Source: Diploptera punctata
Lineage: Eukaryota; Arthropoda; Insecta; Blattodea; Blaberidae
Reading direction: 5' to 3'
Assembly (NCBI GenBank): GCA_030220185.1
Contig: JASPKZ010004199.1
Span: forward strand, 2,252,001 to 2,316,000
Length of the DNA stretch: 64,000 nucleotides
The notes under the pieces were generated by a model, which ran no database searches, was not told the origin of the DNA, and worked only from the letters and a program-made list of their open reading frames with translations. Below, in pieces: positions 22,018 through 33,984 of the stretch. Made by a program: the position numbers and the translations under genes. Every line of letters begins with the position of its first letter. Position 1 is the stretch's first letter.

Positions 22018-22054
<37 letters not shown>
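22018..22054. repeat. (TA)n microsatellite
   Basis: A pure TA run before a truncated SINE-B. Confidence 0.9.
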
Positions 22055-22059
<5 letters not shown>

Positions 22060-22175
22060 AAGCAACGGGAAGCTACCACACCTACACAATTCTCTAGTAA
22101 AGCTGCAAGCATAGCATGAAAATGCTCTGATTGCAGTGAAGGACCTGCCTTCGGGCAGAATTACTATGGATGTAT
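22055..22175 (+). mobile_element. SINE-B 3' fragment
   Basis: ttggaaagcaacgggaagct to gcagaattactatggatg: the 3' third only, between two (TA)n runs. Confidence 0.8.
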
Positions 22176-22495
22176 ATATATATATATATATACGTTATAT
22201 GTTTGCCCGGCGTTGCCCGAATATTTTTTTAACCCAATTTCTTGTCTCAAATCAGCAAAAATGTGGTATTTGACTAATCTCAGTCAATTTCAACATTTTA
22301 TGTCAGTCCTATATTTTTACATGTCAGCCCCTCTTACTTCGCTAGGGATGCTACGGATTAAAGTTGGGCTTAACTTTCATCAGGACTGTGACCAGTGATT
22401 TTAGCGTCCCCGAAAACTAGGGATTAGACACTAATTATGGTTATCATATTAAGATATTCCGAGCTATGTGGTCGTGGACTATGACCGGTATTTCT

Positions 22496-22537
22496 TCCAG
22501 ATGTTTCTCCCTCGACTGCGGAGGGATCTTCAGTGGC
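22496..22537 (-). ncRNA. Hammerhead-like motif (class 2)
   Basis: Minus strand: GCCA, core CTGAAGA, stem II tccctc..gaggga, GAAA, then CATC with cleavage after ATC, and TGGA. Stem I has three pairs. It is a diverged relative of the palindromic element at 63559-63940. Confidence 0.5.
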
Positions 22538-22844
22538 GAGTAATTCTAGGTAGTGTTTGTTCCCTGGTCGGAGGCTCGACTGCATTCCATTACTAATCAC
22601 GGTCGTTTAAGACTTATTGCTTTTCACCCCTTCTCACACCCTAAGAGTCAAACTTGGGCTTACATAACATCTCCACTATCATCAATGAGCTTAGTGGCCC
22701 CGAAAATTATGCATTATATACTACTCACGGTCGTATAGGACCCCTAGTTGTGCTAGGGGTCAAACTTGGGTTTACATAACATCTGCACCATCACCAATCA
22801 GCTTAGGGACCCGGAAAAACTACGCATTTTACACTAAAGGCTAT

Positions 22845-23428
22845 CCGCTCTTAAAGCGACCCTCATCAAAACAAAACCATGTGACCTGCTCGCTTTTCAT
22901 TGGTTATGGACACCGACGTACGGTGTAGAAGCAATAAATACGCCAAAAAGTAGTTCTCTTCATTATATTAAAAATGTGTCCTCTGAATATACTTGATATT
23001 CTTCGTGAATGAAAATAATAATGTTCAAAACATATAAATTAATCCAAAACATACCTAATCAATAATTACAACTTAAAATGGTTTATTATACTCGTATATG
23101 GATGATGCATTTGAGTCGTACTTCAGTCGAATCTAATGCAACAAAATCACTGAAGGTGTCAAGTCTTCTGTTGCTGTGTCGCCATCTAAATCTTTAAAAC
23201 ACAAGTCTGGCAAACCTTTGACTAGTGGTCAAAAACAGTTATTTTAAATGTATTTCACAAGTTCAGTGAAAAATCTCGCCAGCTTTCTTGTAATCTACCC
23301 CATTTAACAATACATGTCTTTTATACTTCACACGTGCTCCCTGGTCAATGTGACCGTAATTGTGGCGCGAATGGCGGAAGAATACAATTGTTGTTTGTTT
23401 ATGTTAGGATCACTATAAGAGCGAATAA
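22845..23428. mobile_element. TIR element interrupting the tandem array
   Basis: Left end ccgctcttaaagcgaccct and right end aggatcactataagagcg are inverted (about 28 bp, three quarters identical). The flanks ctaaaggcta and ataaggtata are a possible ~8-bp TSD. No transposase; a MITE-like element of ~585 bp. Confidence 0.55.
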
Positions 23429-24212
23429 GGTATAATCTCGGCCATCTGTCATTGTATTTTTACCCCTTCTCACCCTCTTTACGGGCGCTAGGAATCTTGG
23501 GCTTAAATGTTACGGAGACTGTGACCAATCACCCCGAAAACTACGGACTTGATACTAATCTCGGCCACTTTTTGCATCTTATTTTAACCCCTCCTCTTCC
23601 CTTCATTCCCTTGGGATACTAGGACCAAACTTAGGTTTAAATAATTTCTATCATTGATGACCAATAATTTTTAATGTGACTGCTGGTCTATTAATCTCAT
23701 CTATGAGGTAAAGAAGTCGTTGCCAATAAGCTTAGCGACCCTGAAAATGATGGATTCGTCACTAATCACAATCATTTTAATTATTTTATGTTCTTATTTC
23801 TCTCCTCGTCATCCCTCTTAGGGTTGCTAGGGTAAAATTTTAGTTTCATGCCATCGAGACTGCAGCCAATGGAATTAGCGACCCCGAAAACTATGAATTC
23901 GAAACAAGTATTGATCGTTTTCGATAATTTTAAATTTCATCCATTCTCAGTTCCTCATAGGCGTACTATGGAATTTTTACCCCCATGGAACCTTTTCCAG
24001 ATTGCTAGTTGTATGCGTACCTAATTTGATTGAAATGATTCCAGGTATTCCAGAGTTATTATGGAACCCATATTGGCCGTTGTAGATATTCAGTCCTCTT
24101 CTCGGCTACTACATGTCCTAAGGTATTTTAACCTTATATCCAGTTTTTCAGATTATAAATAATGTGTACCAAGTTTGGTTGAAATTGGTCCAGGCGTTAG
24201 AGAGTTACGCCG

Positions 24213-24213
<1 letters not shown>

Positions 24214-24298
<85 letters not shown>
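24214..24298. repeat. (CA)n-(TA)n compound microsatellite
   Basis: About 54 bp CA then about 28 bp TA. Confidence 0.9.
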
Positions 24299-24299
<1 letters not shown>

Positions 24300-24301
<2 letters not shown>

Positions 24302-25210
24302 ATTTAAGTTTATTTTTTAGTACTGTTTTGCCTTCTGTGCTGCATAGCTTATAAATAAGAAACATTTGGCAGTCAGGTTTGATAATTTCCGAACAATTGT
24401 GTATCAGATCTGAATATTTCATTTCGACAATATTTCAGTGATATTCGAGCGTGATTGGTTGAAACTGACACGGTCTGTAAATCGGATTTGTAAAATCAAT
24501 GCTTGGCGTATGAACAGAATAATCATTGTTATTATCATTATCCATTGAAATGAAATTATATTGGTAGAAAAATCAATATAAAACAGTAAAAAGCTTTCAG
24601 TGTAATGAGTGTTGAAATAACTCAGTTCCAGGAATTGGTGATTTGATGCCGACAGATGGAACACTGGGCAGTTTGTTTCTCTGCCGACAGCCAAATAATT
24701 ACAATCTTCACATTAACAGATTCTTGGAACATTCTTCGCTACATCTGACAGTTAAAATTCCTTTCCATACAATATAACGTTTGATATACTGTAACTAGGG
24801 AACGGAATTGAATGTGCTAAAACTTGAAATTTTAACATAAGTATTAAAATGTTTTACTTCTATCGATTGAATATAACGTGTAATCGATATTTTATAAAGA
24901 GAACGCAGGCCTTTATGTTTCCTTTATGTTTATTGTGGGATATAACTTATCGATATTTTCTTCACATTACTGTTTAGCAACGCCAGCTGCAACATCAGTA
25001 GTAGTAGAAATACATTATTAGCATCACAATTCAAAGCTGGGCCTTAAAAAGATGAGAACTTTTGTTCATAGGCCTCTTCGGGCTTGAGGTTGCTTTACGT
25101 ACCATAAATCTACGTCATGTGACTCACGCTATTACAGCCTTCCGAAAGAAGCCATAACCAAGACTTTTTACAGTATCTACTTCAAGTGACGATTAGTTAA
25201 ATATATATAT
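24300..25210. other. Unassigned AT-rich sequence
   Basis: Short frames only; no repeat family recognised. Confidence 0.4.
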
Positions 25211-25221
25211 GTATATACACA

Positions 25222-25554
25222 TCCATAGTAATTCTGCCCGAAGGCAGGTCCTTCACTGCAATCATTCCATTTTCATGTTATGCTTGCAGCTTTACTAGGA
25301 AATTGTAGGTGTGGTAGCTTCCCGTTGTTTTCCACACCGGTGAAGGATGATGATGATGATGATAACGATAAGGATGATGATGATGGCCATATGATTTCGG
25401 GGACCGTTTGGGCCTTAAAGTTTTCCTGACATTTGTCTTACAGGTGAGGAAAACCCCCGATAAAAACCTCACCCAGAAAAACTGCCCCGACCGGGGATCG
25501 AACCCGCACCCGCTGCGTGACAAGGCAGCACGCTACCTCGAGACCACAGCGAAT
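25222..25554 (-). mobile_element. SINE-B copy with 8-bp TSD
   Basis: It runs from tccatagtaattctgcccga to the head gagaccacagcg. tatacaca flanks both sides (25214-25221, 25555-25562). It contains a GAT run and the B-box complement ggggatcgaacccgc. Confidence 0.85.
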
Positions 25555-25569
25555 TATACACAATGTTCT

Positions 25570-25830
25570 ATTCTATAGTGTTCTGCCCTCGGGCAAGTTT
25601 TTCACTGCAGTAATAACATCTTAATTCTGTTTTGCAGCGTTATTAGTGAATTACAGGTGTGGTAGCTTCCCGTTGCCTTAAAGCTACCTGACATTTGTCT
25701 AAGAGGTGAAGAAAAACCCCGGAGAAACCTCACCCAGGAAGCTTGTCCCGACCGGTAATCGAAGTATCGAACCCGGGCCCGCTGCGTGACGAGACAGCAC
25801 GCTACCTCGAGACCAGAACGGTGGACTACA
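25570..25830 (-). mobile_element. SINE-B copy, internally deleted
   Basis: The family 3' end (gttctgccctcgggcaag) and head (gagaccagaacggtgga) are present. The GAT-rich middle and the ggggaccgt segment are missing. Confidence 0.75.
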
Positions 25831-26244
25831 TATAGTATTAAAAAATTGTACACCGCCATCCATTTTATCCCCGACATTAAATATTTTGTAATTCAAATGT
25901 TGAACCTCGTCAGGTATCAAACTGGGTCTATTATCCAGGAAGCATGAGCTTAGGTGGCGGTAAAAAAGAATAAAAAATGTAATACTATTGGTTAGGTTGT
26001 GGACACCCCTGCACCGCCCACACTTAGATTCTGACAATAAGAAGCTTACCTTCACAGCTGCAGCTCTGGCTTAACTAGTTCCGGTGCCATCTCTTGGGAA
26101 AATATCAAATTAATGAGAAAAATGCACTTAGTCCCGCTTTCATCAACAAACGTTAAGACTTTGAATAGAGATTTTGTACTTTTGTAATTTAAATTTATTC
26201 CTAGTTACATTTCACTTATATGAGTTTTATTTTACTAAAAATTT

Positions 26245-26775
26245 AATAAAAGAAGTAAAGAAATAAGCTGATAAAGCAGCACAAATATCAGGGTATATGA
26301 AAGATTTAATTTGGCGCAACAAACATGTGTCAATAGAAAGCAAAACCCGCAAATACAAAACGATAGTTCGACCAGTTGTCGTATATGGAGCAGAAACTAG
26401 GGCTGATACAACAAAAACTAAACAAATAATAAACACAAGCGAAATGAAAATCTTAAGAACTATTCAGGGGAAAACATTATTTGATAAAATACACAACACA
26501 GACATTAGGGACAAATGCCATATTCAAGACATAACCAAATTTATTATAGATAGACGAAAATATTGGAAGGGTCATATAGAAAGAATGGAAGAAAACCGGC
26601 TTGCAAAAAGAGCTAAAGAAGATAGACCAATGGACGGGAGAAGAACAAGAGGAAGACCAGCCAAGAGATGGATAGACAGTGAATGCACATCCAGTAAGTC
26701 TTCCTCCGAGGAGTGATTTTGGAAATAAACAGGATGAAAATCCTACAAATTAAGTTCAAGAAGAAGAAGAAGAAC
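26245..26775 (+). pseudogene. LINE-F RT C-terminal remnant
   Basis: The frame from about 26250 reads SGYMKDLIWRNKHVSIESKT, YKTIVRPVVVYGAETRADTT, IHNTDIRDKCHIQDITKFII, WKGHIERMEENRL and RRTRGRPAKRWID, with a natural stop at 26714-26716 and a GAA-rich tail. It is a C-terminal region of a non-LTR RT from a subfamily distinct from A, B and C (ADTTKTK signature). Upstream RT is absent. Confidence 0.75.
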
Positions 26776-26840
26776 AGTTTTATTTTAACCATTTTCTTAA
26801 CATGAAATTCTCTGCATATATTTAGTTCAGTGTGCAACTT

Positions 26841-26846
<6 letters not shown>

Positions 26847-26889
<43 letters not shown>
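26847..26889. repeat. (TA)n microsatellite
   Basis: A pure TA run. Confidence 0.9.
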
Positions 26890-26891
<2 letters not shown>

Positions 26892-27126
26892 CGATAAAAG
26901 AAAAAGAAATCCATTTTATCTTTGTTACTCCCTCGTAAATATGTAACACATATCATATGAATTATAAAAATTTTAATTAGCTAATAATTAAATTGTAGAT
27001 GCATAACGTATCTTGTGTGTTATGTTTATCCATTCAATTTGCCAGTATCATTTATGTGCTTTAGTATAAATATATAATGAGTTTTATGTAATAAAGTGTA
27101 CATACTCAACAATGCTAAAATATTAC

Positions 27127-27310
27127 AGTCGGTCCCGGTTGAATAGTGGTTACCATACCGCAACTAGTTTCGGGTTGAAACCCAGTCGGGCCGACGGATT
27201 TTTTTCAGATCGTAAAATTCCTGACTACAGTAAAGTCGTGTGTCTCGTATCTTATATTACTTACGCCACGTAAAAGAACTTCAAGTCTGAAATAAAATGC
27301 ATCTGAACAA
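27127..27310 (+). mobile_element. Degenerate tRNA-derived SINE (SINE-A-like)
   Basis: tcggtcccggttgaatagtg and the B-box-like cgggttgaaacccag, followed by ccgacggattttttt and a body different in detail from SINE-A. Confidence 0.5.
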
Positions 27311-28105
27311 AATTGAACGGTCTTTTAACGTTCAGCTTTAAATTCCTTGGCTGTTAAAAAGCATTGTTCGAGCCTTAATGAATTACTTACTAAACTCTTC
27401 GGATCTACAGCCTTTGATGAACATTGGCCTCCTTCACAACATTCTTCCATACCTATCTTTGCTGGGCCAATCTTCTCCATCCTCTTATCCGTATTTTTAA
27501 AATAATTCGTTTATTCCTTGATTGATTGCTAAGTCTTTTGCCATTGAATCCATACAGCTTTTCATTTTGTGAAGGTTTCACAATAAGAATTTTTATGGTA
27601 TAAGATTGTTATTCTTAATGACCAATCCATTACCAATGGGACTGGTGGACTTGATTTGAGGTTCCATACCCCTAGTAAGTTGCCTTCACCTTAGCTAAAA
27701 GAGATCACTCTTCACTTTCGCAGTTCGTCAACTAACTATTGTATATCTGGCTTAACATGAAAAAGAGAGAGATGGAGATATAAGGGTAGAAACTTGACCG
27801 CTTTCGCTCAGTTTCAAAAGAAAGAACCCAAGCTGTTGTCAGTTTTCGTCTTCCCCCTTTCCCCTATTAACATCTGGTGAAGAAACACCGACAACACTGG
27901 TGCAAGTGAGAAAGGCGAGTACAGCTGTCTCTTCCTACGAATTTCTTGCAAAGTTAACCCAGATGAACAATAGACCTTCGGAGTTGCCGTTGACCTCTGA
28001 GATTCTTCCGCCACCATCCGAGATGTGAAGCCTAAATAAATTACTATCTATCTTTAATGACGTAGCCCATTTTTGAGCATAGCCTCTCCTTTGTAAGGAG
28101 TTACT
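27311..28105. other. Unassigned; anonymous minus-strand frame
   Basis: A 67-codon minus-strand frame (28017-27814: VAEESQRSTATPKVYCSSGL, RRKRQLYSPFSLAPVL) is in less AT-rich sequence. I do not recognise it. Confidence 0.25.
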
Positions 28106-28109
28106 AGAC

Positions 28110-28325
28110 CAAGTTAATTTTTAGTTATCTTATTTGCTCATAAATGCCATGCGGTCAACACATCGACCCATGAGACATCTAACGGGCAACTAAGGTATTA
28201 ATAGAACGCTGATGCCGGTAAATTTTGCTTAGAGATCACTTTATTCGGGCTTAAGAATATTTTACGAGCCTGAAAATCTTCAGATTCAGGACCCACCACG
28301 ATTTAAAGTCCCTCCCGAAAACTAC
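28110..28325 (-). mobile_element. SINE-A body, head missing
   Basis: gggcttaagaatattttacg, cctgaaaatcttcagattca and aaagtccctcccg match SINE-A; the tRNA-like head is absent. Confidence 0.6.
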
Positions 28326-28329
28326 CTTC

Positions 28330-29350
28330 CTACACTACAGCCACTATATATCCGGCTCTGAAGTTTAGGTTATATGAGGGGTAAGGGGAGAAACTCGCCC
28401 TCTACGGCCAATAAGGAAATGGTTGACGTAGGAATGCACATCTGCCACAACCAATCATTGCTCTTGACACAGCAATATATCGCGCTAATAAGATTTGAAA
28501 TTGCTGAGATGTTGTCAGCTTTGTCAGCTGTATGTCTGCATCATACATAAAGCGGCCCCTCCCACTGAATAACCATATCGACAACACTGTCGTGAAAACG
28601 TCAGGGCCGGAGAATTGCTGGCTGGTGTATAAAATATTGTCTATAATTTGGACTTTTCTTAGTATTTATACAGTTACGTCACGTATAGAATATTTAGAGA
28701 GAATAGAACGATAAGAAAATAGAAGTTGTATTGATTTTGGTTTCTTTACTATTCTTATTTATAACATGAGTAAAATTTAAAAATTAAATAACTGATATCA
28801 TTAAATTTGTGGTGATCAAAGGGCGTATACTGAAAAATTACCATTTTTTCCCCGATTAAAATAGGTAAAATAAAAGGAATGGATTGAAATCCAATTTGGA
28901 ATATCGTATGTACTATAAATGTTTAACTGCTTGAAATATGAATTTAAATAAAAAATGCATATACATGTGCCTTTGAATAACTATAAACATCCTTTGGCCG
29001 CTTGTACTGTACATAGTGCACGGCACCACTGAAAGATGTCAGCAGGTCCTGGAGGCTAGTAACCAGATACAAGCACAAGTTAATAACATTTCTCTGTCAT
29101 TTGAGGAATCTATCTTTCTGTCCGCAGCGAACCGCCGTGTAAACAAACCTCTGTCTTATTATTTGATAACACACGCGCGCCTTTCAAACAAACACTGACA
29201 GAGAACATATATATAACCCCCCCCCCATTCAACCTAACTTTGGTCCCTGGATTTTAAACTTGGTCAAAAAGATGATTTCACTTTATGTGCGTTGAGGGAA
29301 GCAATTATTTAAAAGTTTATAGAATTGAAATAGCAAACCACTAAACATCA
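28330..29350. other. Unassigned sequence
   Basis: Includes a 13-base C run at about 29217. No supported gene. Confidence 0.4.
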
Positions 29351-29351
29351 A

Positions 29352-29705
29352 TTAACTAACTCACTGGCACTACCGAACCCTTAGGTTCATGGCCGCACGG
29401 ACATAAGTTCTCCATACATCCCTATCCTGATCTAATGTTTTCCAATCATTCTCTGTATAATCTCCTTCCCTCAAATCATGGTAAATGTTATTCTCCCACA
29501 TCATTCTTGGTCTACCAACTGGGCGTTTTTTCCCTCTGGTTTTCCTGTAAGAAGCTTCCATGCACGTCTTTCATTCCCCATTCGTGCCACGTGTCCTGCC
29601 TATCGCAGTCTACGAGACTTAACTGTTCTTATTACCGTATATCTGGCTTCTTATAAACACCATGTAGTTCACTGTTAAGTAGTCTTCTCCATTCACCTGT
29701 CTCTT
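29352..29705 (-). mobile_element. LINE-A copy 9 fragment
   Basis: Family 3' end at 29352; the minus-strand frame has KRPVGRPRMMWENNIYHDLR and QDRDVWRTYVRAAMNLRVR. Confidence 0.75.
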
Positions 29706-29809
29706 ATAAAAATAAATTAATTCAAATACATTTATTTGAAGACGAAATATATTTTACAGTCCTTAGGAGAGAATATAGTTAATACTACACAAATAATATG
29801 CCACATGCA

Positions 29810-29997
29810 ACTATAGTGAGTGCTATGGTTAATGACATACGAATGAGGGCGACGTTGAAGCTGTTCTTCACTTCAATAGATTTCTTGCATCTTTTACATA
29901 TCCAAAAAATACATTGAAGTGTTTGTTTCTGAAGAAACAGCTTCAACATAGCCAGCATTCACATGCCTTTAACCGTGGCACTCGCTATAGTATAGGC
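29810..29997. repeat. Imperfect fold-back repeat
   Basis: The left arm ctatagtgagtgctatggtt and gttgaagctgttcttc is inverted in the right arm (gaaacagcttcaac and ccgtggcactcgctatag). Arms are about 75 bp with many mismatches. MITE-like; no coding. Confidence 0.55.
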
Positions 29998-30104
29998 TGC
30001 TACTTGAGTGAAAAAAATAAACCGAATTGAACAGGATACGGTATAAAGAAATTAACTATTTACATAATATTTCACAATTGTATTTTTTATCTTTATATAG
30101 GCCT

Positions 30105-30438
30105 ATAAACATGAATGTGAGTATGTTTGTGTGTCCTTTATGAACTTAAAAACTACTTGACCGATTTGAATTTTTTTCCATCATTTAGAGATTTTTTTTT
30201 CTGGGACAACTAACGTATATAACATATGACCCTACTACTATAGGGCCGGAACCAGAAAATGGGGGGCATCATTGCACTAAGAAAGTCGCTTTTTGGACGC
30301 TTAGTTCGCTTACGCTGCCTAAACCATAACAAATACACCAAATTAATGTACAGAGAATTGAATATCTCAAAAAATCTACAAAAATGTCCCGGACCGAATG
30401 TCTTCCTTTTACGGATAACTCATAATAATAAATAAATA

Positions 30439-30477
<39 letters not shown>

Positions 30478-30825
30478 CTTCCCCAAGGGCCTCCGGGCCC
30501 GTTGTGGGATCGCTTTACTTTATATATTTTGTCTTTCAGCTCATTGATGCCGAGAAGATCGGGATGAGTAGGCAGGCATAACAGTGCACGGCTGGAATTA
30601 TTTTACGGATAACTCGCAATAACAATTTTTGTCTTTCAGCTTATTTATGCTAAGAATATCGGGATATGTATATTGCCGGGCATCGCCGGGTGATGAGCAC
30701 GGGGTATCTATAAATAACTACGATATAAAGGTATAATTAATTTTCTTTTTACTTATGCAACTAAACATAAAAATACATTTAATGTATTTAGGCGTAGCAG
30801 CGCACACCGGGTATTAGCTAGACAC
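30105..30825 (+). repeat. Family E copy
   Basis: It shares gaacttaaaaactacttgac, ttttggacgctta and cataacaaatacaccaaatt with the opposite-strand copy at 63195-63545 and with 59127-59620. It ends gcgcacaccgggtattagct. The end is reminiscent of Helitron termini, but that is only an impression. Confidence 0.5.
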
Positions 30826-31412
30826 ATACAGTATAAAGCAAAAGTAAAACCTGTACTAGTGTCCAGTCTAATGCAAGTTGGAGAAATAAGATGAGCCCCT
30901 TATTATTGAAGATCTGTGATATACAAGGATCCCGGCTGACTAAACCTATCGGATCATCGCGTAGCCAAATAAAATAAAACAGAACGAAATTGACGATATG
31001 AGTGTGGAGAACTAGAGTGCGTGAGATCTTATTTCATGATTGACATTTCTCTTCCAGCTGGTGCGAAGATCACAATGTTGTTAAATGTCCTCTCACTCGC
31101 TGTCAGTAACCAATGGCGCTACACCCAAACCCTCTGCTTTTTACTTTCGGTGATATCTTGATACCCTATGGGCCTACACTACACCAATGATGTTTTGATA
31201 AAGGTAAATTGTTACAAATGAAAACAGTTGTATATCTCCATTTCACAATATCCACTTCAGAAACTGTGTCGGTACAGGACTTTGGATCTCGGAAATCATA
31301 TGACATGCATGGATTGTGACAACAGCAATGCTAGCCCCTTCATGTGCTGGATCAACCACCCACTGTCAATCACTTTATAATATCTGACGCACTTCAGTGG
31401 AATGAAGTTTTT

Positions 31413-31738
31413 TTTTCTCTCTCCATGACGCCCTTAGCTTACCATCCGGCTACTGGTCTCATATCCAAATGTATCAATCACAGAGGTAGATGATCATTTA
31501 GCCAGTGTAGGGGTGACGTGTTGTCAGCATGTCGGGTCCCCCAGCCGTTATCGCTGGTTTTCTCATCCTGGAACCGGTACTTATTGTAGATACCCAAATG
31601 CCTCACGATGCTGGGTGGGCACCGGTCACATACTGGCCGAAATTCCATGAGAAATTGTCTTCCCCCATGGAGCCAGCGCAAGTCCCATAGCTCTGCGCCA
31701 AGGCTTCCTGTCTTAACCACTCGGCTTCGGCGCGGGAC
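31413..31738 (-). mobile_element. SINE-C copy 2, full length with 13-bp TSD
   Basis: The TSD gaatgaagttttt is at 31400-31412 and 31739-31751, exact. On the minus strand the element begins gtcccgcgccgaagccgagt and ends in a short A-rich, GAGA-containing tail. Length 326 bp, which defines the family. Confidence 0.9.
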
Positions 31739-31759
31739 GAATGAAGTTTTTAGCGAGGT

Positions 31760-32450
31760 AAAATAGGAAAATCCCAAGAAAAGTGCTCTCGCACCGATTC
31801 GTCTATTGCAAACCGTACACGGGGTGACCGAGATGCAAACTAGGGACAAAGAGGTGGAGGGTGAATGTCTAATAAGCCTCCTGTGTATGCATATTAAGGT
31901 AATTAAATAACGAAAAATAAATACATTTTATTCGATTCTATTAACCTCTCACAATATAGGTACTTTTACATACCACATGCCACCCGACCCTTACCACCTC
32001 TGGGGAGAGTAATTTTAACTATGGATCATATACATACTTTTTTGACCACACAATTACATGGAGGGGCTTCCCGAATGTGGGATCAACTCAATGTCAGGGC
32101 CTCAACCCAGACATCATAACATTAAGACGAAATTCACCATTCACACTTCGGGAAATCATTTGGCCTTAAAGTTTCCAGGCATTTTTCTTATAGATGAAGA
32201 AAACATACACTCTTATACTTCCTTTAAATCACACGCGTTCAATCTGGTTCATTTATTGATACAAATCTTACCTTGCGTAAATATTTTCCATTTCTTTCTT
32301 CTAGAGAATAATGCCACTAATGAGAATATGTACACTTTGTGTTTGTTTTACAAATCTCTGCTTTTCAGTAAAATAAAAGTGTATTGAAGAAAATCTCAAA
32401 TATTTATGGGCATTACCATTTTCATCGTTGAAACCATTTCGCTCCATAAT
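31760..32450. other. Unassigned sequence
   Basis: It contains a short SINE-B-like patch near 32155-32200 (cttaaagtttccaggcattt). Nothing else supported. Confidence 0.35.
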
Positions 32451-32452
32451 AT

Positions 32453-32803
32453 ACAACCAGGGCGAATGGAGAACACTACATAACAGTGAGCTACATGATA
32501 TTTATAGAAAACCAGATATAAAAAATGGTTAAGTCTCGTAGACTGATATGTGTAGGACATGTGGGTCGAATGGGAAATGAAAGAGGTGCATAGAAGCTTC
32601 TTATAGGAAAACCAGATGGAAATAACCAGTTGGTAGACCAAGAATGAGGTAGGAGAATAACATTAACCATGATCTGAAGGAGGTAGAATATACAGTGGAT
32701 GTTTTGGAAACATTAACTCAGGATAGGGATGTATGGAAAGCTTATGTCTGCGCAGCCATGAACCTACGGGTTCTATAGTGCCAGTGAGTTAGTTAGAAGT
32801 GAA
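32453..32803 (+). mobile_element. LINE-A copy 10 fragment
   Basis: acaaccagggcgaatggaga to gtgccagtgagttagtta; the coding signal is broken by indels. Confidence 0.75.
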
Positions 32804-32844
32804 TTTGTTATATATTTATTTCATTTGCATATTCATATTATTTT

Positions 32845-33150
32845 TTATAGTGTTCTGCCCGAGGGCACGACCTTCAATACAATTTTAATGCTATGCTTTG
32901 CAGTTTTACTATGGAATTATAGGGTGTGGTAGCTTCCGTTGCTTTCCACACCGTGGATGATGATGATGATGATGGGCAGATTATGTTCGGGGATCGTTTG
33001 GGCCTCAAAGCTTCCTGACATTTGTCTTATAGGTGAAGAAAAAACCCGAAAAAAAGTCATCCAGAGAGCTTGTCATGACCGGAAATCGAACCCGGGCCTG
33101 CTGCGTGACAAGGCAGCACGCTACCTCGAGAACACAACGGTGTACAATCA
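32845..33150 (-). mobile_element. SINE-B copy
   Basis: It runs from gttctgcccgagggc to gagaacacaacggtgta, with a GAT run and the B-box complement ggaaatcgaacccgg. Confidence 0.8.
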
Positions 33151-33341
33151 TTATATATTGAAGGTGTCTGTTATTTTTTCTTCATTCATTAAACAATAGT
33201 TTTAAGGGTAACATTATGTATGTAGTAATAAGTAATCAATTGAATTGGCGTTTACTTGATGAAAATCCATAACTTTATTAATTATTAAAAATAAAACTTA
33301 GTTTTATGTGACTTTCATATTCATTAAAATATAAATTAGTT

Positions 33342-33680
33342 CAATACTAATAACATTCATTGTTAGAACCGTTGAGGTGGAGAGTCATAAAATAAAATAA
33401 GTTAAAATATACCTTCTTAGGTAAAATCCGTCGTCCTCAACTTATAAAATATGTAATCTTTATGCCTGTAGGCCTTTCAGAACATCCGTTCCATCTTCGT
33501 GACAACGCCACGTTAGGACCAGCAGCATCAACCATCATACTGGATGTTGTAGCGAAGAGTGACCTGCTGAAGATGGAACGGATGTTCTGAAAGGCCTACA
33601 GGCATAAAGATTACATATTTTATAAGTTGAGGACGACGGATTTTACCTAAGAAGGTATATTTTAACTTATTTTATTTTAT
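33342..33680. mobile_element. Palindromic hammerhead element (class 1) with TSD
   Basis: Perfect inverted arms 33387-33498 and 33569-33680 (112 bp each) around a 70-nt loop, preceded by a one-sided 45-nt extension (33342-33386). ataaattagtt is at 33331-33341 and 33681-33691 as an 11-bp TSD. The 42430 element provides the empty site. No ORF. Confidence 0.8.
33563..33602 (+). ncRNA. Hammerhead-like motif (class 1), intact core
   Basis: Stem I CCTG (33563-33566) with CAGG (33599-33602); core CTGAAGA (33567-33573); stem II ggaac/gttct with loop ggat; GAAA (33589-33592); palindromic stem III AGGCCT (33592-33597); predicted cleavage after A33598. One unpaired T sits between the core and stem II. 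The mirror copy in the left arm lacks the CTG of the core because the palindrome ends there. Confidence 0.6.
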
Positions 33681-33684
33681 ATAA

Positions 33685-33728
33685 ATTAGTTACAGCTGTT
33701 TCGGTATTTTGTATCTTCTTCAGACACG
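33685..33728 (-). ncRNA. Hammerhead-like motif (class 3)
   Basis: Core CTGAAGA, GAAA and the fully palindromic stem III ACAGCTGT, with cleavage after GTA. Stem I has only two pairs and stem II is weak. Confidence 0.4.
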
Positions 33729-33984
33729 ATAACAAATTAATGAATTTTGTTATTATAGTACATAACAACTGTAACTATGCAACTTTTTTTAAATTTTTTA
33801 TTTTTTACAATCTCTATTATAAATTAAAAGAGGCGATTCATTCAAATCAGTTGGAAATTTAACAACTTATTACCACTTTTCAATGTATTTATCTCTACAA
33901 CTTCTAAAAGGTCCAAGTTCTTTCCTTTGTCACAAACAAGTAAAATTTTAAAATTTGAATCAAAACAATGATCATATTGGTGTA

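Larger units (their letters stand above)
22190..24213 (+). repeat. Family E repeat with an internal degenerate tandem array
   Basis: It starts near gcccggcgttgcccg and ends in gaaattggtccaggcgttag before a CA run. From about 22320 to 23960 about seven diverged ~180-200 bp units recur, each with gggcttacataacatct-like and cttagcgaccccgaaaacta-like segments. The array is interrupted by the TIR element at 22845-23428. No coding frame is convincing. Confidence 0.6.
33230..33741 (-). mobile_element. Class 3 fold-back element interrupted by a class 1 element
   Basis: gcgtttacttgatgaaaatc and tttcatattcattaaaatat match 42430-42523. The match resumes at 33692 with acagctgtttcggtattttg and cttcttcag. 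The sequence between is the palindromic insertion. Confidence 0.65.

Noticed and set aside
30105..30825. Family E as a Helitron
   Set aside because: The ccgggtattagctag end is suggestive, but I could not find a consistent 5' TC start, 3' hairpin or A-T target across copies.
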